Of a stretch of 64,000 nucleotides of DNA, positions 1 to 8,940 are shown piece after piece (the first letter of the stretch is position 1; each line of letters starts with the position of its first letter). The notes beneath the pieces are model-generated. The model saw only the letters and a program-made list of their open reading frames with translations. It had not been told where the DNA came from and made no database searches. The position numbers were made by a program, and so were the translations under genes. Source of the stretch: CAVREM01 sp963728825 (GTDB lineage: Bacteria > Acidobacteriota > Vicinamibacteria > Vicinamibacterales > CAVVIG01); assembly GCA_963728825.1 (NCBI GenBank), contig CAVSLA010000004.1:682001-746000 (forward strand), written 5' to 3'.

Positions 1-768
1 CTGCCCCAAGCGGTGAACCTCGTGGACTTCGGACCGGTCGCGCCCGGCGCTCGCGTGCGTGTTCCGCTGGCGGTCCGAAATCAAGGCACGGCCCCGCTGA
101 CGCTCGTCGATGCCGCCGTCGACAATCCCGCCTTCAACGTAGAACCGCGCCGCATGCGGGTAGAACCCGGCCAGACGGGCATGTTCTCCCTGGGATTCGC
201 GGCGACGACGACCGAGCAGGCAACGGGGCTGCTGCAGTTTTCGACGGACGATCCGGACAACCCGACGCGCCGTGGGTATCTCGTTGCCAATCAGCCGGGG
301 CTTGGCGTCGGAAAACCGCTGCCGGAGACGACCGCCGCGCTGGTGGAAGGCGGCCGCTGGTCGTCGACGGCCCTGAAAGGGCACGTTGCGCTACTGGCGT
401 ACTTCGCCACCTTTTGACCGGTCTGCAGTCTGGAGTTGCCAGACATCGAACAGCGGTTTTGGCGCAAGTACCGCGACAGAGGGCTGATCGTGGTCGGGCT
501 CAACCCGGGCGGGCGGGGCGGCATCCGCGGCGCCGCCTCGACCGACGACATCGCCGGCGTGCAACGCTTCACCGACCGGCTCGGCGTGACGTTTTCGGCC
601 GGTCTCGAAGAGACCGGTCACTATCGGCGGTTCGCCGAAAATTTCCCCGGCGCCAACCCGTTCCCGATTGACGTCATCGTCGATCGCGACGGCACGATCG
701 TCTACGTCGCCCGGGAGTACGATCCTGAAGCCATGGAAGAGGTCATCGAACGTCTGCTGGCGCGATGA
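1..768 (+). CDS. Probable selenoprotein: Ig-like domain plus thioredoxin-like (redoxin) domain with UxxC motif, 5' end outside window
   Basis: The reading frame is open from base 1 and crosses one in-frame TGA at 415-417 before its real stop at 766-768. The first ~95 residues look like a HYDIN/choice-of-anchor Ig-like repeat (VDFGPVAPGARVRVPLAVRN). The rest is an AhpC/TlpA-type thioredoxin fold: the strand HVALLAYFATF runs into the TGA, then PVCSLELPDIEQ. The cis-Pro region and a VDRDGTIVY strand lie near the end. The TGA falls exactly on the first Cys of the usual CxxC, giving U-P-V-C. A SECIS-like hairpin follows it. Similarity to redoxins continues unbroken after the TGA, which argues against a real stop. 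The protein is probably exported; its start is not in the window. The stop overlaps the next gene (ATGA). No selA/selB/selC/selD is visible here. A mutated stop or miscalled TGC/TGT is the main alternative. Confidence 0.8.
428..444 (+). promoter_or_regulatory. Putative bacterial SECIS hairpin downstream of the UGA codon
   Basis: GTCTGG (428-433) pairs perfectly with CCAGAC (439-444) around the loop AGTTG (434-438). The 17-nt stem-loop begins 10 nt after the TGA at 415-417, and its loop begins 16 nt after. The second loop base is G followed by U. Size, spacing and the early loop G all fit the known bacterial SECIS pattern (E. coli fdhF has a 17-nt minimal hairpin about 11 nt after its UGA). 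It is read inside the coding frame. Confidence 0.65.
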
Positions 769-2183
769 TGATGCGGCGGGTCGCATGCCTGATCGCCGTG
801 CTGGCCTGCGTCCAGGTGGGCGTCGACGCCGGACAGGACCGTCCATCGCTCGTCGTGAAGACGGCCGTGCCCGAGGAAGGCAGCGGCACCCTGACGATCA
901 CCGGCAGTGGCTTCGGCGCGCGGCCGTTCGTGACGCTCAATCTGATCCCGCTGACGGTTCAATTCGCGCTCGACAGCCAGATTCTTGCGATGGCGCCAAT
1001 CGGCATGATGCCGCCGGGCACCTACCTGCTGACCGTCAGCCGCGGACCGCAGCCCACCGACTCTTCCTCGATTGACGTAGCCCTGGGATCGAGTTCCGCG
1101 GCGGCAGTCACCACATCTGCATCGCCATCGCTATCGGTTCCTCGAGCACAGCCATCCGCAAGCCCGCCTTCCAAATCGAGCGCTGCAGGCTCGGGTTCCA
1201 ACGCATCCTTCGGAGCGCCGAACGAGGTCGTCGCGAAAGTGGGCGATCGATCGATCACCAACTCTGACGTCGACCGTGAGTGGCAGCGCGTCGATCCTGC
1301 CAGCTACGTCGGCGTGGGACGGCGCATCCACGAGATGCGGCGGCGGATCGTCGAGCAACTGGTGGCCGATGAACTGCTGGCCCGTGAAGCAGCGGCGCGC
1401 GGTGTCGCGACCGAGGCGCTGCTCGCCGAGGAGATCCCGAAGCGGCTCGTGCCGCTGCCCGATTCGGCGGTGCTGTCGCTGTATCAGCAGCTCGGCGACG
1501 ACACACGCGGCGCGTCGCTCGATCAGATGCGGCCGGCGCTGCGCGCCTGGCTGGCGCGGTTCACCGAGCCGGAGGTCGCCCGCCTGAACTACATCGAGGA
1601 GCTGATGCGTGTCTCGACGCGCGCGGACGTGCTGCTCGCGCCGCCGCGGATCGACGTCCAGTCGAGCGCCACCGACGTGCCGCTCGGGCCGGCGTCGGCT
1701 GCCGTACAGATTGTCGCGTTCGGCGATCTGCGCAACGGCCGATACGGGTTGTACGCGCAGGCATTCGGCCGCGTTCGCGAGACGTTCGGCGATCGCGTTC
1801 GCTTCGTCTTCAAGCCTCTACCATCGTCCGATCCGGAATCGCTGGCAGCTGCCGAAGCAGCACAGTGCGCGCACCTGCAGGGAAAGTTCTGGGCCTTTCA
1901 CGACGGCGTGCTGGGGCAGTCCGGTCCGCTTGGCGCGACGCGCATCGGCGCCCTGGCCGCCGATCTCGGCCTGGATCGCGCCGCGTTCGACGCGTGTCGA
2001 GACGGCGGACGGTTTCGCCGTCCGGTGTTCGATGCCATCGAGGAGGCGCGCCGCTACGACATCGACGCCAGCCCGAGCTTTCTCGTCAACGGCCGCCTCG
2101 CGCCCGTCCCGCCGCCGTTTCTGCCGCCATTCGAGTTCTTCACGCGGCTGGTCGAAGAAGAGCTGCTCAGCCAGAAACGCTGA
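765..2183 (+). CDS. Secreted SurA-N/DsbA-like protein lacking the CxxC active site
   Basis: A 472-aa exported protein starting at ATG 765, overlapping the preceding gene by four bases. Residues 1-23 form a signal peptide. Residues ~30-105 resemble an IPT/TIG Ig-like domain (LTITGSGFGARPFVTLNL). A Ser/Ala-rich linker is followed by a SurA/peptidyl-prolyl-isomerase N-terminal-like helical region (~150-300, VVAKVGDRSITNSDVD). The C-terminal ~160 residues are a DsbA/Thioredoxin_4 domain (VQIVAFGDL, GKFWAFHDGVL, IDASPSFLVNGR). Where family members have C-P-x-C, this protein has N-G-R-Y (residues 324-327), so dithiol chemistry is not possible at that site. Two non-motif cysteines remain. It may be a chaperone or partner of the upstream UxxC protein; that link is inferred only from the overlap. 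Confidence 0.8.
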   Translation: MMMRRVACLIAVLACVQVGVDAGQDRPSLVVKTAVPEEGSGTLTITGSGFGARPFVTLNLIPLTVQFALDSQILAMAPIGMMPPGTYLLTVSRGPQPTDSSSIDVALGSSSAAAVTTSASPSLSVPRAQPSASPPSKSSAAGSGSNASFGAPNEVVAKVGDRSITNSDVDREWQRVDPASYVGVGRRIHEMRRRIVEQLVADELLAREAAARGVATEALLAEEIPKRLVPLPDSAVLSLYQQLGDDTRGASLDQMRPALRAWLARFTEPEVARLNYIEELMRVSTRADVLLAPPRIDVQSSATDVPLGPASAAVQIVAFGDLRNGRYGLYAQAFGRVRETFGDRVRFVFKPLPSSDPESLAAAEAAQCAHLQGKFWAFHDGVLGQSGPLGATRIGALAADLGLDRAAFDACRDGGRFRRPVFDAIEEARRYDIDASPSFLVNGRLAPVPPPFLPPFEFFTRLVEEELLSQKR

Positions 2184-2187
2184 CGCG

Positions 2188-3909
2188 TCAGTTCACGAGA
2201 CCCCTGGCTTCATCGATCGTGACGAGTCGATTGGGCGCGACGTTCGCAAACGTCTGGGTCGAACCGGACGGCCAGGTGACTTCGATCGCTGATACCGCCT
2301 TGTCCCCGCCGAGTCCAAAAGTCAGCGTGAGCTCGCTCTGCGACGCGTAGCTGGACCCGCTGCGGACCATCTGCCATTGGCGTCCTGATTCGCTCGTGAC
2401 ACGGACGACGGCGCCCAGTCCGCTCCGGTTGGAGCGCGAACCGACCGCCCGCACCCGCAGCCAGCTGTGCTGATTGGTCCGGTCATTTCGAAAGAGGTAC
2501 GCCGGACCGGCGAGGGTTGCGACGACGATGTCGAGATCGCCATCGCCGTCGAAATCGGCGTAAGCCGCACCGCGACCCATGATCGGACGATTCAGCGCCG
2601 CCCCGAGCGACGCGGTCACGTTCTCGAAGCTGCGGCCGCCGCGGTTGCGCAGCATCAGCGGCGGCTGACTGACACGGGCCCGTGCGTCGCGGCCCTGTGA
2701 TTCATCGGTGCCGCCGTTGACGGCAAAAATGTCGAGGAATCCGTCGAGATCGTAATCGAGGAAGAACACCGCCCAGGTGACGAACAGCAGGCTCGATCGC
2801 CCGACCTCGGAACGCGGCGCCACATCGGTGAACTGTCCGCCGTCTTCATTGTGGTAGAGCCCGAGCATCTCGTTGGTGAAGTTGCCGACCACGACGTGCG
2901 GGCGGCCCGAGCGGTCGTAATCGGCGGCGTCAGCGCCCATGTTGGCGCGTACCCGGCCGTTCTCGCTGAGCGCGATGCCGGCGCGCACGCCTTCCTCGAC
3001 GAAGCGGCCGTGCTGATCGTTGCGATGCAGCTTGGCCGGCACGCGATCGTTCGCGACGAACAGATCCGGCCAGCCGTCCATGTTGAAGTCGAGCACCGCC
3101 ACGCCCATCGCCTTGTCGGTCGGATCGTCGAGGCCGGCCGCGCGCGTGACGTCCTCGAACTTTCCGCTGCCGCGGTTTCGGTAGAGCCTGGGGGCGCGCG
3201 GGCGGTAGGCATCGGGGCCGCAATAGCCGCGCACGGCGCGGTCCACGCAGGCGACCTCGCGCTCCAGCGACCAGTCGACGTAGTTGCCGACGAATAGATC
3301 GGCACGACCGTCGCGGTCGAAATCGAGCCACGCGGCGCTCACCGCGAAGTCGCGGTTCGTGATGCCGGCCGAACGCGTCACGTCGACGAAGCGGCCACCG
3401 CCCGTATTGCGGAACAGCCGACCGCCATCGACAGAGGTTATGAAGACATCGTCTCTGCCGTCGTTGTCGAAATCGGCGACAGCCGCCCCGAGACCGTAAA
3501 AGTCGCTGAGGTCGAGACCGCTGCCCGCTGATATATCGCTGAAGGTGCCGTTTCGGTTGTTTCGGTAGAGCGTATTGCGCGACGCGCCGGGGTTTGGCGG
3601 GCCTTTCGCCGGTCCGGAAGCCGGCGCGATGCCCGGCAGCGTCGATCCGTTGACAAAAAGAAGGTCCGGCCAGCTGTCGCTGTCCACATCCAGGACCGCG
3701 ACGCCCCCGCCAAAGAGCTCCGGGTACAGGTATCGTCCCGCGGCACCGTTCTGATGAACGAAGCGGATTCCAGCTGCTCCAGTGACGTCTGCGAATTGAA
3801 GGGGCGGCGCCGATTGAGCCGCGGCCACCCCTCCAATGAGGAGGAGCAGGGACGCTGTCGCCTTCGCTTTCTTGGATTTAGTGCCGGTTGTCACCCAATT
3901 GTCATCCAC
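2188..3909 (-). CDS. CRTAC1-family FG-GAP/VCBS protein with C-terminal ASPIC/UnbV domain
   Basis: A ~573-aa exported protein. A Lys-rich stretch leads into the hydrophobic signal ASLLLLIGGVAAAQS. The body has repeated FG-GAP/VCBS blades with calcium-type Asp loops (DFDRDGRADLFVGN, DFDGDGDLDIVVAT), consistent with a beta-propeller. The last ~75 residues are an ASPIC/UnbV domain (GSRSNRSGLGAVVRV, SSYASQSELTLTFGL, VTWPSGSTQTF). The start is uncertain: ATG at 3909 or an in-frame GTG four codons later. The gene is convergent with the DsbA-like gene (4 bases apart) and divergent from the TonB receptor. Function is unknown; surface binding or cofactor handling is only inferred from the family. Confidence 0.9.
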   Translation of the reverse strand: MDDNWVTTGTKSKKAKATASLLLLIGGVAAAQSAPPLQFADVTGAAGIRFVHQNGAAGRYLYPELFGGGVAVLDVDSDSWPDLLFVNGSTLPGIAPASGPAKGPPNPGASRNTLYRNNRNGTFSDISAGSGLDLSDFYGLGAAVADFDNDGRDDVFITSVDGGRLFRNTGGGRFVDVTRSAGITNRDFAVSAAWLDFDRDGRADLFVGNYVDWSLEREVACVDRAVRGYCGPDAYRPRAPRLYRNRGSGKFEDVTRAAGLDDPTDKAMGVAVLDFNMDGWPDLFVANDRVPAKLHRNDQHGRFVEEGVRAGIALSENGRVRANMGADAADYDRSGRPHVVVGNFTNEMLGLYHNEDGGQFTDVAPRSEVGRSSLLFVTWAVFFLDYDLDGFLDIFAVNGGTDESQGRDARARVSQPPLMLRNRGGRSFENVTASLGAALNRPIMGRGAAYADFDGDGDLDIVVATLAGPAYLFRNDRTNQHSWLRVRAVGSRSNRSGLGAVVRVTSESGRQWQMVRSGSSYASQSELTLTFGLGGDKAVSAIEVTWPSGSTQTFANVAPNRLVTIDEARGLVN

Positions 3910-3916
3910 AGAATGC

Positions 3917-3944
3917 TTGACACCCCTCGTGTGGCTACGTAGAT
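3917..3944 (+). promoter_or_regulatory. Candidate sigma-70 promoter for the Oar-like receptor
   Basis: A perfect -35 hexamer TTGACA (3917-3922) is followed after 16 bases by TAGATT (3939-3944, four of six matches to TATAAT). It lies in the divergent gap between the CRTAC1 gene and the receptor. A strong ribosome-binding site, GGAGGAGG at 3991-3998, precedes the GTG start at 4004. Confidence 0.45.
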
Positions 3945-4003
3945 TGGCGCTGCGGTAATGTAAAAGTATTACCCGAAAAGACTCTGCTCTGGAGGAGGCG
4001 TAC

Positions 4004-7000
4004 GTGACGGCGAAACCCGCCCGAAGGCGTAAGGCTCTGAGTAGATTGTTGCTGGCGTTGCTGGCGTCTGGCGTCTGGGCTCAACCACTCTGGGCGCAGC
4101 AGGCATCCGGAATCGCCGGCATCGTCCGCGACACCTCCGGCGGCGCCATGCCTGGCGTGACCGTCGAAGCTTCCAGCCCGGCCCTCATTGAGAAGGTCCG
4201 CACCGTCGTCACCGACGGCGAGGGTCGTTATCAGATCGTCGATCTCCGACCCGGCAGCTACACCGTAACGTTCAGCCTGACGGGGTTCACCAGCGTTCGC
4301 CGAGAGGGTATCGAGCTTGGGAGCGGCTTCACCGCGAACGTGAGCGTCGAGCTTCGGGTCGGTGCGCTCGAAGAGACGATTACGGTGACCGGCGCCGCTC
4401 CGGTGGTCGATACCTCGAGCATCCGGCAGCAGCAGACGATCAATGCGGCCGATCTGGAAGCACTACCGAGCGGGAGCGTCGGCCTGCAGACGCTGGCCTC
4501 CATCACGCCCGGATTTGGAGCGACGCTCGCCGACGTCGGCGGCACTCGCGACAGCTGGTCGGCGCAAGGCGCGTACACCTTTTATCACGGCAAGACGGGG
4601 ACGCGGGCGTCGTTCGACGGCTTCCGGAATCAGTACTTCATCGGCGCCGCGTCGGGCGTCGGCTACATCACCGACAGCGGCACCATCGAAGAGATGCAGC
4701 TCGAGACGAGCGGTATGGGCGCGGACGCTGGCTCCGGCAGCACGAACCTCAATGCCATACCGAGGAGCGGCGGCAACACGTTCCGGACCTCGATTGACGG
4801 GTACTTCTCCAACGGCGCGATGCAGGGCGAAAACCTGAACGAGCACCTGCGATCGTTCAACATCAACACGGCCGCCGAGGTCGTCAAGATCTATCGTCTG
4901 GGCGCGCAGCTCGGCGGGCCGGTCATGCGCGACAAGGTCTGGTTCTTCGGGGCGGTGGCGCGGTGGGGATCGCGCGTCAATCAGCCGGGCGCCTACTTCA
5001 ATCAGCTGCAAGGTTTTGGCAATTCGGCGGCGCGAACGCTCTTCTATCCTGGGCAGCCAGGGACGCCTCATGCGACCACGGCGCCCGACACCAGCCGGCC
5101 CGCGGCCGCGTTCGACTGGTATCGCACGCACTCGCTCCGCTTGACGTGGCAGGTCGCGGAGCGACATCGGATCGGGTGGTTTGGCGACATCCAGAAGTCC
5201 TGTCGATGCACCACGGGCCCCTTCACCGGCGCGAACGCGATCGAATCGGAACGCGGCTGGGACTGGTGGCCCGCCGGTGTGGTGCAGGGCACCTGGACGG
5301 CCCCACTGACGAACCGTCTGCTCCTCGAGGCGGGGCTCTCGTGGCAGACGACCAACTGGGTGAATTTCTCTGAAACCGGCGTCACGCGTGACGACCGATC
5401 GATCATCGACCTTGCGACCAACTACCGGTATGGCGCCACACAGTTCTTGACGGCGCCCATCGCCCGCACAGGGCGATCAGCGGAGCGGTTCTCGGTGTCC
5501 TATGTGACGGGCAGTCACAACCTGAAAGTGGGCATCTCCGACGAGCAGGGGTTCAACGACGAATCGCGCAGCACGAATCATCCCGATGGCATCAACTGGG
5601 CATTCAACAATGGCCGCCCGGTCCGCCTCGAATACCTGGCGATGCCGTTCTTTCAGCAGGAGCGCCAGAATCACGAGATAGGGCTGTTCGCGCAGGACGC
5701 CTGGACGCTGGGACGATTCACGGTCAACCTCGGGTTGCGGTGGGACTACATCACGATGGGATTCCCGGCGGCTGACCTGCCGGCCGGTCCCTATACGCCA
5801 GCGCGTCACGTCGACGCCCTCAGCGGCGTCCCGGAGTGGAGCGACATCAATCCCCGTATCGGTACGGCGATCGACCTGTTCGGCAACGGCCGGACCGCGG
5901 TCAAAGCGTCGTTCGGACGATATAACCAGCTGAGTCGCAGCGATATGACGCGTCGGTTCCATCCCTTCAGCTCATCGGTCAACACGGCGACCCGCGACTG
6001 GAACGACTTTGGCTCCTGGGTGGACGGCGCGTTCGTGTCCTACCTGCCCGGAGACTCCCGCGCCGGGAACTACATCCCGGACTGCGACGTGCGGAACCTC
6101 CAGCCGAACGGTGAGTGCGGGCCGATGTCGAGCCAGTTCTTCGGCCAGTTCGTGCCGCTCGCCACTCAGTACGACGACGCGGTGCTCAGCGACAACCGCG
6201 ACTACCTGTGGGATTTCGTCGCGCAGGTGCAGCATGAACTCACCCGCGGGCTTTCGGTGAGCTTCGAATACAACCGCAACTGGGACGGCACCTTCCAGGT
6301 CACTGACAACCTGTCGCTTGGTCCGAACGACTACGACGAGTACTGCATCACGATCCCGAACGATTCGCGTCTACCGAACGCCGGACAGGAACAGTGCGGC
6401 AACTACGACCTCAAGCGGTCGCTCGTCGGCGTCGGTGTGAACCGTGTGACGACCTCGAACAACTTCGGCACGCAGCGGCGGTACTGGGACGGGTTCGCCA
6501 TCGGCGCGAACGGCCGATTGCCCCGCGGTGCCTCGTTGGGAGGCGGTGTCGACATCGGCCGCCAGGTCGACGATCACTGCTACACGGTCGATATCCCGAA
6601 CCAGCCAGCTGGCTTGACTGGCGCGCAGCTCGCCGGCGGGCCGTTCTGCAAAATCGTCACGTCGTGGGCGAACCTGCTCGACTTCCGTCTGCGGGGCAGC
6701 GCACCACTGCCCCTGGGCATGAGCGCCGGCTTCGTCTACCGCAACACCCCGGGCGCCGAGATCAACGCCAACCTCACGCTGGCACGCGGATCGTCGGCCA
6801 TCCGTTTCAAGAACGGGCGGCCATCCTCCGACTTGAGCACGACGACGAAAACGATTCCGCTCTATGCCCCAAATTCGATCTACGGCGACCGGTTCCATCA
6901 GCTTGACCTGGCTCTTAACAAACGCTGGGATCTGGGCTGGACGCGGCTGACCACGAGTCTCGATCTCTACAACGCGCTGAACTCCTCGTCGGTGCAGCAG

Positions 7001-7093
7001 GTCGTGAATGCCTTCGGGACCGCCCGCTGGCAGGCACCGACCCAGTTCCTCTCGGCGCGTCTGATGCGTATTACAGGGACGCTGTCGTTCTGA
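4004..7093 (+). CDS. Oar-like TonB-dependent outer-membrane receptor with carboxypeptidase-regulatory-like domain
   Basis: A 1029-aa protein starting at GTG 4004, chosen because GGAGGAGG lies 5 bases upstream. It has an N-terminal signal peptide (RLLLALLASGVWAQPLWAQ) and then a CarboxypepD_reg-like Ig fold (~33-115, GIAGIVRDTSGGAMPGVTVE; GRYQIVDLRPGSYTV). A plug-like region follows (LEETITVTGAAPVVDTSS), and the long C-terminal part alternates hydrophobic strands typical of a 22-stranded TonB barrel, ending on aromatic F (MRITGTLSF). This is the architecture of the large Oar family of Acidobacteriota and Myxococcota. The substrate cannot be read from sequence; family members handle peptides, glycans or act in adhesion. 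A short 9-base repeat array separates it from the next gene. Confidence 0.9.
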   Translation: MTAKPARRRKALSRLLLALLASGVWAQPLWAQQASGIAGIVRDTSGGAMPGVTVEASSPALIEKVRTVVTDGEGRYQIVDLRPGSYTVTFSLTGFTSVRREGIELGSGFTANVSVELRVGALEETITVTGAAPVVDTSSIRQQQTINAADLEALPSGSVGLQTLASITPGFGATLADVGGTRDSWSAQGAYTFYHGKTGTRASFDGFRNQYFIGAASGVGYITDSGTIEEMQLETSGMGADAGSGSTNLNAIPRSGGNTFRTSIDGYFSNGAMQGENLNEHLRSFNINTAAEVVKIYRLGAQLGGPVMRDKVWFFGAVARWGSRVNQPGAYFNQLQGFGNSAARTLFYPGQPGTPHATTAPDTSRPAAAFDWYRTHSLRLTWQVAERHRIGWFGDIQKSCRCTTGPFTGANAIESERGWDWWPAGVVQGTWTAPLTNRLLLEAGLSWQTTNWVNFSETGVTRDDRSIIDLATNYRYGATQFLTAPIARTGRSAERFSVSYVTGSHNLKVGISDEQGFNDESRSTNHPDGINWAFNNGRPVRLEYLAMPFFQQERQNHEIGLFAQDAWTLGRFTVNLGLRWDYITMGFPAADLPAGPYTPARHVDALSGVPEWSDINPRIGTAIDLFGNGRTAVKASFGRYNQLSRSDMTRRFHPFSSSVNTATRDWNDFGSWVDGAFVSYLPGDSRAGNYIPDCDVRNLQPNGECGPMSSQFFGQFVPLATQYDDAVLSDNRDYLWDFVAQVQHELTRGLSVSFEYNRNWDGTFQVTDNLSLGPNDYDEYCITIPNDSRLPNAGQEQCGNYDLKRSLVGVGVNRVTTSNNFGTQRRYWDGFAIGANGRLPRGASLGGGVDIGRQVDDHCYTVDIPNQPAGLTGAQLAGGPFCKIVTSWANLLDFRLRGSAPLPLGMSAGFVYRNTPGAEINANLTLARGSSAIRFKNGRPSSDLSTTTKTIPLYAPNSIYGDRFHQLDLALNKRWDLGWTRLTTSLDLYNALNSSSVQQVVNAFGTARWQAPTQFLSARLMRITGTLSF

Positions 7094-7095
7094 AG

Positions 7096-7121
7096 GGGAC
7101 ACAAAGGACGCAAAGGATCGA
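7096..7121 (+). repeat. Short degenerate tandem repeat (9-base unit, GGACACAAA type)
   Basis: GGACACAAA, GGACGCAAA and GGATCG follow one another between the receptor stop and the next ATG (7124). This is one of about sixteen such arrays in the window. The AAAGGA here may also serve as the ribosome-binding site. Confidence 0.5.
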
Positions 7122-7123
7122 TC

Positions 7124-7501
7124 ATGCGGACGGTAGCGATCGCGGTCGTGATTTCGATGTGCCACATCCCGGTGGCGCACGCTGGCGAGACGTTGCGCGA
7201 GGCGGCGGTGCGCGCGGCCGATCGGCTCGTCGCCGCCGAGGCGGTGGCGGCGCGCCTGAAGCGGACTGAGCGTGCCCCGACCGCGGCTGTTGCCAAGCCG
7301 ACGGTGGCCAGCAGGTCTCGGGCGAACTTCCAGCAGGGTCCGCGTAGTCTGCACGAGGATACTGGCATGGGGAGGGGCATGAAGCTCCTGATCGGCGCTG
7401 GCATCGCCGCCGTGCTCGGTGGCGTCATGTTGTCGATTGATGGCCGCGTCGAGGACCCCACCCCTTCCACCAAAGGCGAGCGCACCAACGAGCCGTTCTG
7501 A
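7124..7501 (+). CDS. Small exported or membrane protein of unknown function
   Basis: 125 aa. Residues 1-20 form a signal peptide (MRTVAIAVVISMCHIPVAHA). The middle is an Ala/Arg-rich, probably helical, segment (GETLREAAVRAADRLVAAEA). A second hydrophobic segment at ~85-105 (MKLLIGAGIAAVLGGVMLSI) looks like a transmembrane anchor, leaving a short polar C-terminus. It is followed directly by the histidine kinase, with no gap between stop and GTG. I do not recognise a family. It could be a small accessory protein of the sensor kinase, inferred from adjacency only. Confidence 0.65.
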   Translation: MRTVAIAVVISMCHIPVAHAGETLREAAVRAADRLVAAEAVAARLKRTERAPTAAVAKPTVASRSRANFQQGPRSLHEDTGMGRGMKLLIGAGIAAVLGGVMLSIDGRVEDPTPSTKGERTNEPF

Positions 7502-8896
7502 GTGATCGGGGATAATTCCCCGATGCCCGCCGGGCGCCATCGGTCGCCCACTACCGGTCTGCTCATCGGCCTCGTCGTGACGCTGGCCGCGGTGGTCACC
7601 AGCGCCTGGTACGTCACGTACCAGATCGCGGGACTCCGCACGCTGCAGTCGAGCATTGCCGACCGCAACCGCAGGGACTCGCTGCAGCTCCTGCGGATTC
7701 AGAACGACCTCAATGCGCTGGCGCTCGCCATGCGCGACATGCTCGACAACGACGAGGGATACCCGCTCACCGCGTGGTCGGCGCAGTTCGAGCGGATCAG
7801 GACCGATCTCGACGATGCGTTGCGCCGGCAGCAGGAGGTGGCGGTCTCGCCGCGGACGCCCGAGCAGCGCCAGTACCTGACCAGCTCGGTCGCGCAGTTC
7901 TGGGATGCGGTGGATCGGATGTTCGCGAGCACGCGCGCCGGGCAGGAAGAGGAGGCGCGCCAGCAAATCCGTGACTCGCTGCAGGCGCGCCAGTCGGCCC
8001 TGGCGTCCGCCGTAGCGCGGCTGCTCGTGCAAAACAATGAGGCGGAGGAAGAAACCGCCCGCCTCGTGCAGGAAATCTACCGCGACGTGCAACGGCAGGT
8101 GTACTGGTTCGTCGCTGCCGCGCTCACGACCATTCTGTTGACGAGCCTCTATCTCATCCGCTCCAACCGCCGCCTCTTCGCGACGCTGGCGTCGCTTTCG
8201 GAGCAACGTCGCGAGCTCGCGCAGCAGCTGATCGCGACGCGCGAGTCGACGCTCAGCGAGGTCGCGCGCGAGCTGCACGATGATCTCGGCCAGGTGCTGA
8301 CGGCGATCGGGTCGATGCTCGGCCGGGCCGCACGGCAGGCGCCGCCCGGAACGGCTCTGCAGACCGACTTGCGCGAGATCGGGCAGATTGCCCAAACCGC
8401 GCTGGAGAACGTCCGTGGCCTGTCGCAGACGCTGCATCCATCGATCCTCGAGGATGCGGGGCTCGAGGGCACGATTCGCTGGTATGTCTCAGGGCTGCAG
8501 CGACAGACGGGGCTGAACGTGGCCTACGAGTGCGACGGCATCGTGCGACCGATCGAGCCCGCGATTGGCATCCACGTTTACCGAGTGCTGCAGGAAGCGC
8601 TCGGCAACGTGACCCGCCATTCCGGCGCCGATCGCGCCTGGGTCCGACTGCGGTTCGAGCCGGAGAGACTCGTGCTCGACGTCGAGGATCACGGCAAAGG
8701 GCTCGATGGCCGCGCGTCTCGGCCGGGTCTCGGGATTGTCGGGATGCGGGAGCGCGCGGCGATCGTCGGCGGTTCGCTCACTTTGACGCGTCCGCCGGCA
8801 GGTGGCACGCTAGTGCGACTGGTAGTTCCGTTCGCACGCGCCCGCGGCCATGCCGACCCGAGGACAAGTGAATCCGAGGCGAGACATCATCGATAG
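7502..8896 (+). CDS. Membrane sensor histidine kinase, NarX/DesK type (HisKA_3 + HATPase_c)
   Basis: 464 aa from GTG 7502; an ATG at 7523 is an alternative start. TM1 lies at ~17-40 and TM2 at ~204-224. The ~160-residue helical periplasmic region between them resembles a four-helix-bundle sensor. The HisKA_3 box is ELHDDLGQVLTAIG with the phospho-acceptor His at ~259. The HATPase_c domain shows N-box VLQEALGNVTRHS and G-box DHGKGLDG...GLGIVGMRERA. It pairs with the adjacent NarL-type regulator. The last ~17 codons and the stop lie inside the palindromic repeat element at 8838-8940, so its C-terminus (HADPRTSESEARHHR) is element-derived. Confidence 0.9.
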   Translation: MIGDNSPMPAGRHRSPTTGLLIGLVVTLAAVVTSAWYVTYQIAGLRTLQSSIADRNRRDSLQLLRIQNDLNALALAMRDMLDNDEGYPLTAWSAQFERIRTDLDDALRRQQEVAVSPRTPEQRQYLTSSVAQFWDAVDRMFASTRAGQEEEARQQIRDSLQARQSALASAVARLLVQNNEAEEETARLVQEIYRDVQRQVYWFVAAALTTILLTSLYLIRSNRRLFATLASLSEQRRELAQQLIATRESTLSEVARELHDDLGQVLTAIGSMLGRAARQAPPGTALQTDLREIGQIAQTALENVRGLSQTLHPSILEDAGLEGTIRWYVSGLQRQTGLNVAYECDGIVRPIEPAIGIHVYRVLQEALGNVTRHSGADRAWVRLRFEPERLVLDVEDHGKGLDGRASRPGLGIVGMRERAAIVGGSLTLTRPPAGGTLVRLVVPFARARGHADPRTSESEARHHR

Positions 8897-8940
8897 CTCG
8901 CGCCGGGGGTGGGGCCCCGGCGCCAGTGGAAAAAAGTAGA
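8838..8940 (+). repeat. Palindromic element, copy A (kinase/regulator junction)
   Basis: This ~100-bp unit matches copies at 37550-37650 and 45814-45955. Shared blocks are GGCCATGCCGA, CCGAGGACAAGTGAATCCGA, CATCATCG, then a core hairpin with arms GCGCCGGGG (8900-8908) and CCCCGGCGC (8915-8923) and loop GTGGGG, then AGTGGAAAAAAGT. It encodes the end of the kinase and supplies the GTG start (8926) and first codons of the response regulator. Confidence 0.8.

Noticed and set aside
6371..8437. Long minus-strand open frame of 688 codons
   Set aside because: It lies opposite the TonB receptor and histidine kinase, is Arg-rich with no recognisable domain, and is the usual shadow frame of high-GC genes.
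8900..8923. Rho-independent terminator after the histidine kinase
   Set aside because: The hairpin has no U-tract, overlaps coding sequence, and recurs with its flanks elsewhere, so it is the core of a dispersed element.
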